In this document: in pieces, positions 22,623-32,679 of the stretch
How positions within the stretch are numbered: position 1 is the stretch's first letter
Layout: each line of letters opens with the position of its first letter
Source of the DNA: Alisma plantago-aquatica
Lineage: Eukaryota; Streptophyta; Magnoliopsida; Alismatales; Alismataceae
Direction: 5' to 3'
NCBI GenBank assembly: GCA_963693085.1
Contig: OY856410.1
Location: 888,721,835 to 888,785,834 of the forward strand
Length of the DNA stretch: 64,000 nt
The notes under the pieces: generated by a model
Databases searched by the model: none
What the model was told of the DNA's origin: nothing
What the model saw: the letters and a program-made list of their open reading frames with translations, nothing else
Position numbers and translations under genes: made by a program

Positions 22623-22665
22623 AACTCCCCTAAGCTTCAATGTTGCTTGTCCTCAAGCAACACAC
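22623..22665 (-). other. Polypurine tract region of the second Tat-like element
   Basis: The minus strand reads GAGGACAAGCAACATTGAAG, then CTTAGGGGAGTT directly before the LTR start TGATTCAC. The purine run AGGGGAG is a plausible PPT. Confidence 0.75.
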
Positions 22666-24949
22666 CCTCAGATCTATTTGAGACAAGTCAACAAAAGGAC
22701 ATAAAATATGAGTTTCCTTTCTCAACTATGCCCACCTGGCAGTACCAAAGTTGCCTTCACTGACCACTGAACAATCATCTACTCTCAAGAAACCAAAATA
22801 TACATAAAAGATGTCTACCCTTAGTTCAGTGAAACACTATCAATGGAGCAGTTGTTATCATAGTCAATCAGGCATTCACTTGGTGCATCATGTGATTCCT
22901 TATATACATTGCTCTTTCCCAACGACCAACTACTTGGATACAGTTCTCCTTATAAGAATGAATGAGGAGAATAATCATTTAAGTGGCCTACCAGTAAGAG
23001 AAATGAATGGAAATAAATAGGTGGTTTATGATGAATCACAAGTGGCATCCGAATTATTTGTGAAAAAATAATACATGCCAAACCTATATGGTGAAGATAG
23101 TGAGAAATGCACAAATCCTAATGCCTAATATTATGGGTGGAAATAAAGCATGTATTGAAAACTTCATAACATGGATTAGAATGAAGTGAAGAAGAGAATA
23201 CATCATGTGAATGTTTACATTTATTTTTTAAGAGTTTAGGGCATCCTTTCTCCCTCTTTATTTCAAAAAAAAATCTTTTTTTTCATTGGCCCACTATTTA
23301 GCATGATAGAAAGTTATGCTTGGGCTTCACTAACATGTCACATTCATTTCATTTTTTTTGCTTATTTTTCCTGGAGGTATGGATGTGTATCGCTACACTC
23401 TGTTTACATAGGGAAATAATATAACCACATGATGTGAAAATGAATGATGAAAAATGCATGCTATCTACATGTAATGTAATTGTTATGAAACTAGATGATA
23501 TGCACAAAAATTATTTATGCATATTTTTTCATTTTGTAACTTACGCAATAAAAGAGAAACTAACTATCATGTCATCTATTATGCCATGCAATGCAACCAA
23601 AAGGAAATAATTCAAATTATTGATCATCTTAAGGTGGTGGATCAAAATGAAAGGAAAATGGATGGAATCACATAACTAAAAGACAATGCCTTTCATGAAA
23701 TATGATATTTCCCTCTCTAATGACTTGTGTACAACGTATCCTTAGGATTTCTTTCTTGAAGTTCAATTTGAGATCTCGTTAATTACTTGATCAATTCAGG
23801 ATGAACCCCATCTTCATTCACATTACATGAATAATTAAGAATACCATTCATATCAAGTGTCTAAAAGCTGACTAACCCATACACTTCCTCTAGGTGGTGT
23901 AACTCAAGAAATTTGCAACTAAGCCATTATATTTTTTCATTTTAATTTCCATTGAAAATACCCAAAATCACATGACAATGACAAGAATCATGAATTAAGC
24001 TCCACTATTACACTAGATACATTTTTGATCCTACAACTTGGAAAAATAAAAGCTAAAAATCAAATAACAACTAAAATAAAAATAAAAACTAAAGGGTATA
24101 GATGTTCTAACACCCCTAAGTGTGAACATGACTATGTCCGCATAATCAAAATCCAACTTAAGAGGTGGAATAGTGGCACCGATCAAAAGAGTGGTGGTGG
24201 AGGTTGTAGCATGGTAGGATCGTGCGGGTAGAAGGTGCCCTAAAATGATAGGGGATGCTATGAAATCTATGGAGGCTGTAGATATCTACCAAAGTAGCCC
24301 TAATTCCAGTAGTTGTCGGAGAACAACTGCTAATAGCTCTGCATCCTCTGTAGGTGTGTGTGCATGTTCTCTTGGTTGGCCAAGAGAAGTCACTTGTTTT
24401 TGAAGATCGCCTACTAGTTTTGATAGAGCCATCCTTGGACATCATGGATGCCTGCCACTGTAGTAGTCTGTTGGTGCTTCCCCTACTGAATCTCCTGAAG
24501 CATGCCATACATACCTTCCATTGAACTAGGATCATCCTTCGAGGAAGGTGGTGAATAAGAAGAACTAGAGGCTCCATGTACTCTAGGGTGCTTGCGGGGG
24601 ACATGCCTCCTTGTCATTAGGATGGTGGCCTCCTCTTCTTCTTCTTCTTGATCTTGTTGTTGCTCTTGCTCAACATTGTCTTCTTCTTCATCGTTCTCTG
24701 AATTGTCTTCTATTAGCTACCTCATATTGTAAAGTCCTTCCAAGTTGAAGATCGGATCAAGGAGCTCCCTCTCTAGGTACTGGCCACCAACTGTACATCA
24801 TGCGTACATTGTCCCCTCACACACGTTGAGGAGGTTTGCTCTCTTGAAATATTTTAGGTCCTACTTGGGAGAAGCCTTCAGGGATCAGATGCATCACTAT
24901 TGGAGGAATAAGTCCTCTAAAGTGGATGGGAGGAGTCCTCTACACTAGT
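22666..24949 (-). other. Interior of the second Tat-like element, mostly non-coding
   Basis: AT-rich sequence with long T or A runs (23225-23365). The minus frame 24604-24158 is open for 148 codons but has no motif I recognise. It follows on from the extra ORF, past a low-complexity CTT-rich tract at 24630-24700 that would encode Glu/Gln-rich sequence. I see nothing assignable at 22700-24100. Confidence 0.4.
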
Positions 24950-25657
24950 CTCTTCACCCACATCATATATTGGAGGAAGAAAGAAACAAAGTCCACATTC
25001 TTTCCTCCTAATTTGAGCAAGTTGTAAAGGAAGAAGAGATTCACCCGCTGAGTCTTCCCCTACACTTGACTTGACTTGGTGAAGATGGTGTAGGTGAGGA
25101 AGAGATGTAGGATATGAGCAAATGTGTGCTCAATTTTGGTGATGGATTTGGTATGCCAACTGATGTAGTATACTTCTAGCGCCTCCGCTAGAAGTTCCCA
25201 TGCACACTTGAAGCCAAAAATTTTGGGGACAAAACATACTTCACCCAGTAGCCGCCCATAGATGACATTGAATTGCTACATCATTAGTTGATATTCACTA
25301 CTGAAGAGATGAAACTTGATGCAGGCTTCCCTCCATGCACTCATCCCCATGCTTAGGGATGCAACATTTCTTCAATGAGGCCAATAACTCACAAATGAGC
25401 TCTGAGAAGGTGAGACAATCACTAAAGAACAAGTGATCACCCACCAGCTCCTGACGCTCACAGACCCAATAGAGGTTTTTAGTGAAGCTAATGGATGTGA
25501 GGAATGCACGGTCTCCATAGAGTGTCTCATTGATCTCCCACTTCATCAGCTTGTCGTATATCTTCTTCACATTGGTCTTCAGATGGGTGATGCAGGTTGG
25601 TTCAGGAATCAACACGGTATGCCCTACTGATGAAGAAGCACCTCTCCTAGATGCCAT
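24950..25657 (-). pseudogene. Plant-retroelement extra ORF (putative plant transposon protein-like), broken
   Basis: The start is ATG at 25657-25655 (MASRRGASSSVGHTV), chosen because a clean TATA box lies 128 bp upstream and the N-terminus is basic and Ser-rich, as in this family. The first frame runs to 25298. Matching sequence continues in a shifted frame (FNVIYGRLLGEVCF, then TQRVNLFFLYNLLKLGGKN, then FVSFFLQYM). This resembles the accessory protein of unknown function carried by some Tat-lineage elements. I am not sure of the family. No catalytic motif is evident. An acidic/Gln-rich tail follows at about 24700-24620. Confidence 0.45.
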
Positions 25658-25784
25658 CACATTGGTACAAGAAAGGGATGGAGAAAAAGAAGCTCGAAAA
25701 AGATTCTGATTACCCAATGTTTCTTGCACACTTTTGCTGAGAGAGATGTGTTGAAGGTGTGAAGAAAACAATATACACACCCCT

Positions 25785-25793
25785 CCTTATATA
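25785..25793 (-). promoter_or_regulatory. TATA box upstream of the extra ORF
   Basis: TATATAAGG on the minus strand, followed by a pyrimidine-rich leader (CTTCAACACATCTCTCTCAG) and an ATG 128 bp downstream. This is the layout of a self-standing plant promoter, lying inside the element rather than in the LTR found. Confidence 0.5.
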
Positions 25794-25799
25794 GCCACC

Positions 25800-26420
25800 A
25801 GCGAGCCCACTACCGATGTGTCAGTAGAACCGACATGGATTTAGTTGTACTGACTTTTTCTCCATGATCTTTGTGATTTGTTACTAGTTGTTGATACAAT
25901 GCTCCTTGTTTGCCGATGTCGATATACACGGATCGCCATGTGTTGATAGTGCCATAGATGTCGATAGTATCGAATTTTGAAAAACACACGTCATATTGGT
26001 AGTTTTGACCGTCAGATGTGATGAATCTTTATCGTCAATGGCACTCCCACATATTTTGGGTTTTAGATGTTATTTCTACTGACTTTGTGTGGATAATACC
26101 GAGACATTCAAAATTTTCGATGCTTTTGAGCGTGATCTTGGTGTTTCAAACTCAGATCTTGTGTTTCCGTCGGTACTACTGACTTTGTGTCGGTAATATC
26201 GAGTCTTTATCAGTTAACTCTACTCCTTTTCTACAAAAAGTCAATGCTACAGAGCCTGTGGTCAGTAGTACTAAGTTACTTTGATTTTTTATTTGGACCC
26301 CCTATGATTTTTGACATTACCGACTCTACTGTTGGGAGTACCAAGTTTATTGAAACTCAACTCCTTTGCCCCTATGATGTCTTTGGTACTACCGACTCTA
26401 TGGTCGATAGTACTGACTTA
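25800..26420 (-). repeat. Second TCGGTACTACCGA-type array, upstream of the extra ORF
   Basis: At least ten degenerate palindromes, including TCGGTACTACTGA at 26171-26183 and TTGGTACTACCGA at 26383-26395. Between them are phrases such as GTCGATAGTATCGA and ACTGACTTTGTGTCGG. The same motif occurs in the LTR at 22150-22400, but surrounding sequence does not align obviously. Confidence 0.65.
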
Positions 26421-26669
26421 TTGTAAGCATGCACACCACACAAGGCACTTTTTATATAAAAACTAATGAAATGTAACTAAAAATATGAAACTACAAATTT
26501 GAATGTAAAGAACAAAACAATGGTTGGGTTGCCTCCCAACAAGCACCCTTGTTTTATGTTATAGGCCCGACAATCCTAATTAAACCCTCAGTGAAGCTCA
26601 ATGAGCTTCAACTATTCTTCTTCTCAGACCACATCTCCCCAAAAGTAATGCTTGAGCCACTGGCCATGA

Positions 26670-27119
26670 TAGCCAAGGGAGAGAGAAATTGAGATCATTT
26701 CTATGGGAGAGCAAGTTGGTGACTAGTACACCAACAGGAGGGATGAATCCTTCCTAATCATTCTAATAGGACAAAAAGAGTTTTAGGTAGTCTGTGTGAA
26801 CTACCATAGAGGTGGTATGCCATTATATGCCACTAGGAGGACAATGTCAACCAACTATTTGTGATAAGAGGAGATACTGAAGAAGACAAGGTTTGTGGCT
26901 ACAGTCTGTGGTGCAGACCTAGAGGCACAACAGTCAGATGAGTCCTAGTGCAACCAAGATTCTAAGTTGTGCATCTATGAAAACAAGGATCATCTCTAGA
27001 CTTTCTCTAGGACCATGTATATCCTCGAAACCATCCTTCTTGCATTATAATTATTGACGCGATTAGCGGTACATAATTTTTTTGTTTCTGCTGCCTGCTC
27101 TATAGCCATATTTCCCTAA
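26670..27119 (+). repeat. Copia LTR, 3' end only (about 450 bp)
   Basis: It aligns by eye with 32240-32655 (GGGAGAGCRAGT, then GTGAACTACC, then the Lys/Gly-free tail ending before the PBS). Its left part is lost at the junction with the Tat-like element. Confidence 0.6.
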
Positions 27120-27120
27120 G

Positions 27121-27134
27121 TGGTATTAGAGCCA
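27121..27134 (+). other. Copia primer-binding site (tRNA-iMet)
   Basis: TGGTATTAGAGCCA, one change from the canonical iMet-type TGGTATCAGAGCCA, directly after the LTR end. Confidence 0.8.
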
Positions 27135-28313
27135 ACATCTATTATATTATAGGATAATCGATATGATCAAATTTTGGTTTTGCCTTTCTATTATTTCATG
27201 CGATGCGAATAATATCTTGTCAAATCCAATATCACGATAATCCCAAACTAATATATATGATTTATATATGAAATTTACACCCATATCCCTAGAAGTAATT
27301 TTGATGGTGGATGTGTAGCATGGTTATAGACAATAACCCCTATATTATGTGCATGGTTGGTTTATGCATTTATCTCGATTTGTCTACCAAGCTTCTATCT
27401 TATCTTCCTGATATAAAGTTAATTCTTTCCTACCCTTTCTCCCCTCAAATGTAGCTCAAGGTTTTCCTATAATCATGTAAAGATAGGATAGTTTACTTTA
27501 TGTTATGATGAAGAAGAAGACGTCTTGAAGATGAGAAGACTGACTAAAGGACCATGGAGTACCAGAAGGACAATCCGAACTGATCGCTTGGTGGACCTAA
27601 ATGATCAGCAGGAGAAGCCAATAGATGGTGGACTGAAGGAACCAGATGACCAGTGAGACGATCATACAATCGGCTAAGAAGCAAGCTGACCAGTTCAAAG
27701 GTTGAACCAGTCAACTTGGATTGGAAAGCACAAATCTTCATCAATAACAAGTTTATGCATGTTATGTAGCCCATATGACTGTAATTCCTTGTGGTTCCAA
27801 GGGATTACATTAGGCTAGACATAGCCATTGCTTTCGTTTATTGCATGTTTTCATTGTGAGATATAGCATGTATATGATACACACTATATATGTGGTGATT
27901 GGATAAAGTATATGTATTTATACAAACTCCCTCAACTAAAATATTAAATCTTAGATGCCTTCCATTAGAAGCACACATGAAAAACTTGATCGACCAAGCA
28001 TATATTTGCACAAAGCATGGTGCATCGTCTATCTTGTAGAAGTTTTATGGTATATGTAGATTTGCACAAAGTATGGTGCATATCTATCATGTTGGCTATT
28101 GGGTTAGGCTTAACTGGTAACTTGGAGAGCCTAAGCCCAGAGGCATGCTAATGATCATGGCAAGGGGTTGCACATATCATCTATCCAAGAGTTGCATATG
28201 ATGCAATTGGAATGATGGCCTACCTAAATATTTAGGTTGTGGGCGATCGGTAAAAGCCAACTCATGACTTGATGAAATATGGATCTTGGCCCACTAGAAT
28301 ATTGTACACTACA
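27135..28313 (+). other. Copia 5' leader, first copy
   Basis: Untranslated leader matching 45763-46995 block by block: TTTTGATGGTGGRTGT, CCAATAACCCC, a run of ACYGAYTGACC-like phrases (27545-27720), ACACATGAAAARCTTGATC and CACTAGAAnnTTGTACACT. No gag start is reached, because sequence switches at 28314. Confidence 0.65.
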
Positions 28314-28465
28314 AGGAATGGCTCATCCCCATTGCTTATCTCTACCGCTCCATGGGGAAAGCTTTAACTACCTCAAAAGGACCACTCCATCTAGATCTCA
28401 ATTTACTAGGCTATAATTTCAACCTAGAATTGAACAGAAGCACCTTCTGTCCTCCCTAGTTGGGT
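28314..28465 (-). pseudogene. 150-bp fragment of a Tat/Athila-type integrase C-terminus
   Basis: The minus strand encodes KVLLFNSRLKL (then a stop), SRWSGPFEVVKAFP and, after a one-base shift, HGAVEISNGDEPF. This is the end block of Tat/Athila integrases. No other part of such an element adjoins it: the left neighbour is copia leader and the right neighbour an inverted copia LTR. It may be filler from end joining or the stub of a deleted element. Confidence 0.72.
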
Positions 28466-30214
28466 AGGACTTACTTGGGCTCTCGTGGTTACCACAACCA
28501 GAGAGGACAACATTTTTTAGAGCAACTATTACTCAATTGTCTATGTTGTTCTCTCGGAAGACCCAATAACCCTCTATTTATAGGTGGGGTTTGGGTTCAG
28601 GTTCCCAGTCGATGCAGGATTGGAAGGGACAAGAAGATCTCAAATTTTCACAACAATTATGGAATTTTCACAACATGCGATAGCCCATACGTCATCTGGA
28701 AACCCAGACAATCGTTTGGCATGCCATATGCTCATTTGGCATAGCCCATATGGGCATTTGGATGTTTACCAGTTGTACACAAAATTGGCAATTTGTTTCC
28801 AATTAATCTTCCATATTAATTTCCTTGCACAATAAGTTATGTTCAACTCAAATGAATTAGGAAATATATAAAACCTTCCCTTGACCAAATTGGACCATCT
28901 GGCCCATACAAGATGGTCATCTCGGTTACCTAGATGGTCTTTTGGTGGCCCGAGTCAATACCGCCAGTTTGGTCGGTTCACTTCCTTAGCCAATTTGAAC
29001 TCATAACATGCGTGACTTCCCAGACGCTGGCCTCAACACTTGAGATGGTTGTTTGGCACTTCCAGACTGCCTTCTTAACACTTTAGATGGGTGTTTGGCA
29101 GTGTTGTCAGCCTATTTGTTGTGTGAATCAAATACCTAAACACTTTAGTACTTAATTCAATTGTCATTTGAGATTAAACTCCTCTTCTAGGTCGATACAT
29201 ATGTGTTTGACCCTATAGGACCCATATTACATTGGCAACGAATGTCCATAACACTTATGACATCACATGCAATGAGTGGTTCCTAGTCACACATCAGTAT
29301 TGCCCAAGTAAATGGAAAGTTGGGGAATAACTTCAAGTTACAATATATGTATGGTGTTGTGGTGTTTGTATAGTTCTGTTGTCACTAATGTCCAGATTGA
29401 ACTAGAGGCATGGAGAAGTCACCCTCATTATTATTCAATGTTGTTTCTTGAACCAAGAGAAGATTGTATGGGATTTATGTAAGCTCAATATCACATATTA
29501 ACTCACATGTGCATGACCTTGTATTTCTCTATCTCTCTAATCAAGAGGCCTAGGACATCACTCTCCATTAGGAGGGACAAATCCCATATCTATCACACAC
29601 ATTCATTCCCCACGTGTCAAAGTCTCCCAATCATCACCGTTATAACAACCCATGTTTCAGAATTGCGTTTGATGATGTCAAAGTGTACCCAACAACATCT
29701 GATAAGTGTAGTGAATTCAGGTCTAAGAATCGCAATCACCACCATCACTGTGAGATCTGACTATGACTTCTATGATGATGGCTTCCATGTGTCAGTCTCA
29801 CAGTGGGTCTGCCTGATACACTGCTCTCTAACATGTATTTGTGTGCTTGGTTTGATATCACAATATCATGACTAATGAGATTTAGTCATCAACCAACTCA
29901 TAGTTTATTCTTATGTGTCACTATTGTCTATCAACCTTCCATAATAACAACCAATCAAGGACATAATGAGAATATGTATATGTACTCTTAACATCAGTAT
30001 GATCTCATCCACAAGCATAGTAACTAGAATACATATGTCATTGAGTAATATTATTCACTAGACGTTTATAATGTTACATCATTATCTCATAACTGAATTA
30101 AACATAATAAATTGGAAGCTTGCTTTGTATTGATTAATCAAATCATTTACACTTATGCCATTACATTCATCACATGATTGACTCTCTGGTCATGCATACC
30201 AACAAACCCAACCA
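28466..30214 (-). repeat. Copia LTR in inverse orientation, 3' end truncated (about 1750 bp)
   Basis: Read on the minus strand it starts TGTTGGTATGCATG at 30214. It follows the plus LTR at 30730-32655 for its whole length at roughly three-quarters identity by eye (shared blocks such as TTGGTTGTTATTATGGAAG, TCAAACCAAGCACA and TAACACTTTAGTA). A minus TATA box TATAAATAG lies at 28582-28574. The last few hundred bases (U5) are lost at 28466. Confidence 0.75.
28574..28582 (-). promoter_or_regulatory. TATA box of the inverted copia LTR
   Basis: TATAAATAGAGGG on the minus strand, the same context as the intact TATA box at 52505 in the plus-strand LTR. Confidence 0.6.
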
Positions 30215-30420
30215 TTATGCTCCTCCACTCAACCCCGAGGACCAGACATCTTGCGCTTAGCCTTACTAGCCAACGCAGTAGTCTAGGTCTTATAACCCCA
30301 GCATCCCATAGTGAATATCCAATTGTGCCTAACACAAGCTTATTCATTCAATATGGACATTATAATGAATAAGCCTGGGTTGGGGTCTCTCATTTGATTT
30401 GAGAGACATGAGCCATTTAG
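30215..30420 (-). other. Spacer: probable PPT side of the inverted copia copy, with two hairpins
   Basis: On the minus strand, GTTGAGTGGAGGAGCATAAT precedes the LTR start and may be its PPT region. Two inverted repeats follow: CTTATTCATT...AATGAATAAG (30338-30372) and GTCTCTCA...TGAGAGAC (30388-30410). No coding is recognised. Confidence 0.45.
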
Positions 30421-30729
30421 ATCTCAATGAAGGTCACTAAATTGTCATAAATAATTTCTTGAGGTACTTGAAAAGAACTAAGGATCATTCTTGATATACA
30501 AAGGTGAGTAAGAGTTAGTTGAAAGGGGTTACCTGATGGAAGTTTCCAAATTGACAAGGACAGTTAGTTATGGTAATCATTTTCTGTGTTTTGCCTAAAT
30601 GAGGGAGCTATAAGCTAGAAGAGTTCCAAGTAAGAGATAGTTGTCGATTCATGCAATATAATCTGATATATTGCCACATCCAATGCAAAAAAGGAATCAA
30701 TATGAATCAAGAAGTTCCCAAGTGAAATT
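30421..30729 (+). pseudogene. Copia RNase H/3' pol fragment joined to its PPT
   Basis: It aligns by eye with 50500-50785 (TCTTGAGGTACTTGAAAA, AGGGGTTAC, TGAGGGAGCTATAAGCTAGAAGAGTTCCAA, ATCCAATGCAAAAAAGGA). It ends at CAAGAAGTTCCCAAGTGAA beside the LTR. About 300 bp present in the full copy (50786-51068) is deleted here. Confidence 0.65.
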
Positions 30730-32655
30730 TGTTGGTATGTATGCCCAGAGAGCCAATCATATGATGATTGTAATAGAATATCTTGTAAACAATTTGATTA
30801 GTAATAAATACAATCTTCCATTATTTTATTTTATTCATTTATGAGGTAATGATTTTATATAATAAACTTCTCAGGGATGATGTTACTCGATGTTGTATGT
30901 ATTCAGGTTGAGGACTTGAACAATGAGATCATATGGATGTTAAGATTACATACATACTTGTTATGTCCCTAGTCGGTTGTTACTATGGAAGCTGATAGAT
31001 AGTAATAACACAAAAGACTAGAATGTGTGTTTGTTGATGATAGAATATCATTAATCATGATACGTGATATCAAACCAAACACATAGGTACTTGACAGATA
31101 ACAATGTATCAGATTGACCCATCTTGAGAGTGATGCATGGAAACCATTGAATGGTAGTCAGAATCATCTCTCATAGTGATGGTGGTGATTGTGGTTATTA
31201 ACTTGAAATCACTTCACTCATCACATGTTGTTCAATATACTTTGACATCATCCAACATGACCTTAAATAAGGGTTACCATAAAGGTGGTGCTTAGATACA
31301 TTGAGACACATGGGGAATGACTGTGAGTGGTGTAGATGGGATGTGTCCTTCCTACAGGAGTTTGATATTATGGCCACTTGATAAGAAAGATTGAGAAAGG
31401 CATGGCCATGTGTGTGTGATTCAATATATGATATTGAGTTCACATATATCTCAGACAGTCAACTCTAGTTTAAGAAACATGGATTGAAATTTGAAGAGGA
31501 TGATAATTCCATTATCAGATACAAAGAAACTATACGGTCGATGTAACACTAATCACATACTCTAGGTTGAAGTTGTTCTCCAACTTTCCAATTACTTGCA
31601 TAACAATTATGTCTTCCTAGATAACAATCATTGCTTGTGATGTCATAAATCAGTTATGTACATTCACGGCCAATGTAACTTGGAACCTATGGGGTTACAC
31701 ACATAGGATACACCTAGAATAGGAGTTCACTCATGAATGTTGTTTAAACTTGATTACTAAAGTGTTAGGTATTCAATTTAAACAAGATTTGGAAATCAAG
31801 ACTCTAAAATGACCAGTTCACCAAGTGAAGTGATCAACTCATATGTCTAAACTACAACTCTTATTTCTCAATCGATCGGTTCAGGTTGTGAATAGACTAT
31901 TTGGTTGACCACTGAGATTGGATCAAGGATTGGTACTAACACCATGTTGTGTATTAATTGAACATTTAAAACCAATTCAATTGTAAATAGGAAATATAGT
32001 GAATCAATTTCAAGTGTTGAATTGATCTTCTCACATGTGAACTGAAGGATTTATAGGTGAACTGACTGATTCATGGTTTGTAAGTTTCAAAACATTCATG
32101 AAATTATGTCTCTTTGACTCCCAGATGATCTAGAAATCCTGACCCTGACCCTCCTAACTATAGAGGGCTAGTCGAGACTTTCTAGAGACACAACAATAAG
32201 CTCTGACAATTGTTGTATTCTCACTTGTGGTAATGTGAGAACCCGAGCAAGTGTTGTCCGTCAAAGGGCAGGACAACAAGGGAGAGCGAGTGGACTCTAG
32301 CATGTTGACTAGAAGAGACAACTCCTTATCCATTCCAAAATAATGATAGGAGTTCTCAGTGATCCGTGTGGACTACCACAAAGGTGAGGAGGCCTTTACC
32401 ACCATCTAGGAGGAAGTAGTCAACCTCCATCCATGGTGATCAACAAGGAGGCTGCCGCCGGAAGCCATCTAGGTGCAACTTGAGAAAGAAGCATGTTGCA
32501 AAAAGGATAGTCATTGGACTTGCTCCAGGACTAGATATATGCCTTGCAACCTTTCCTTTCCAATTCATAGTTGTTGGTGCGATCTTCTATTTAAGGAGAA
32601 TATAACAGTAAAACTTTTGTTTCGATTGCTATATTTGATGCCATATTTCTCTACA
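30730..32655 (+). repeat. Full copia LTR (middle copy), 1926 bp
   Basis: Starts TGTTGGTATGTATGCCC and ends TTTCTCTACA. It is preceded by 3' pol/PPT sequence and followed at once by a PBS. TATA is degraded (CCTAACTATAGAGG at about 32153, versus an intact box in the right copy). It contains repeated ACYGRTTSAYC-like phrases at 31800-32090. Confidence 0.8.
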
Positions 32656-32656
32656 A

Positions 32657-32669
32657 TGGTATCACAGTC
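32657..32669 (+). other. Copia primer-binding site, second interior
   Basis: TGGTATCACAGTC, an iMet-type site with two changes, one base after the LTR end. The gypsy element inserts 10 bp further on. Confidence 0.7.
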
Positions 32670-32679
32670 ACACCAATTT

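Larger units (their letters stand above)
21204..26660 (-). mobile_element. Second Tat-like LTR element, non-autonomous, 5' end truncated
   Basis: Minus-strand element: 3' LTR at 22622-21204, PPT block at 22623-22665, then about 4 kb of interior with one recognisable extra ORF (25657-24950) and no gag, RT or integrase. The right end fades at about 26660, where copia LTR sequence begins, so PBS and 5' LTR are missing. Near 26520-26560 is GGGTTGCCTCCCAACAAGC, a phrase I recall from interiors of plant Tat-type elements (from memory, not verified). The left flank is CCAAG (21199-21203), with no partner found. Confidence 0.65.

Noticed and set aside
13112..26660. Searched for the missing half of the first Tat-like 5' LTR after the chromovirus
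   Set aside because: The LTR at 21204-22622 has a similar layout but different sequence and its own PPT, so it is a separate element. The missing half was not found.
27121..27134. Possible tRNA gene pieces at the TGGTATCAGAGCC-like sites
   Set aside because: They are short primer-binding sites directly after LTR ends, with no cloverleaf around them.
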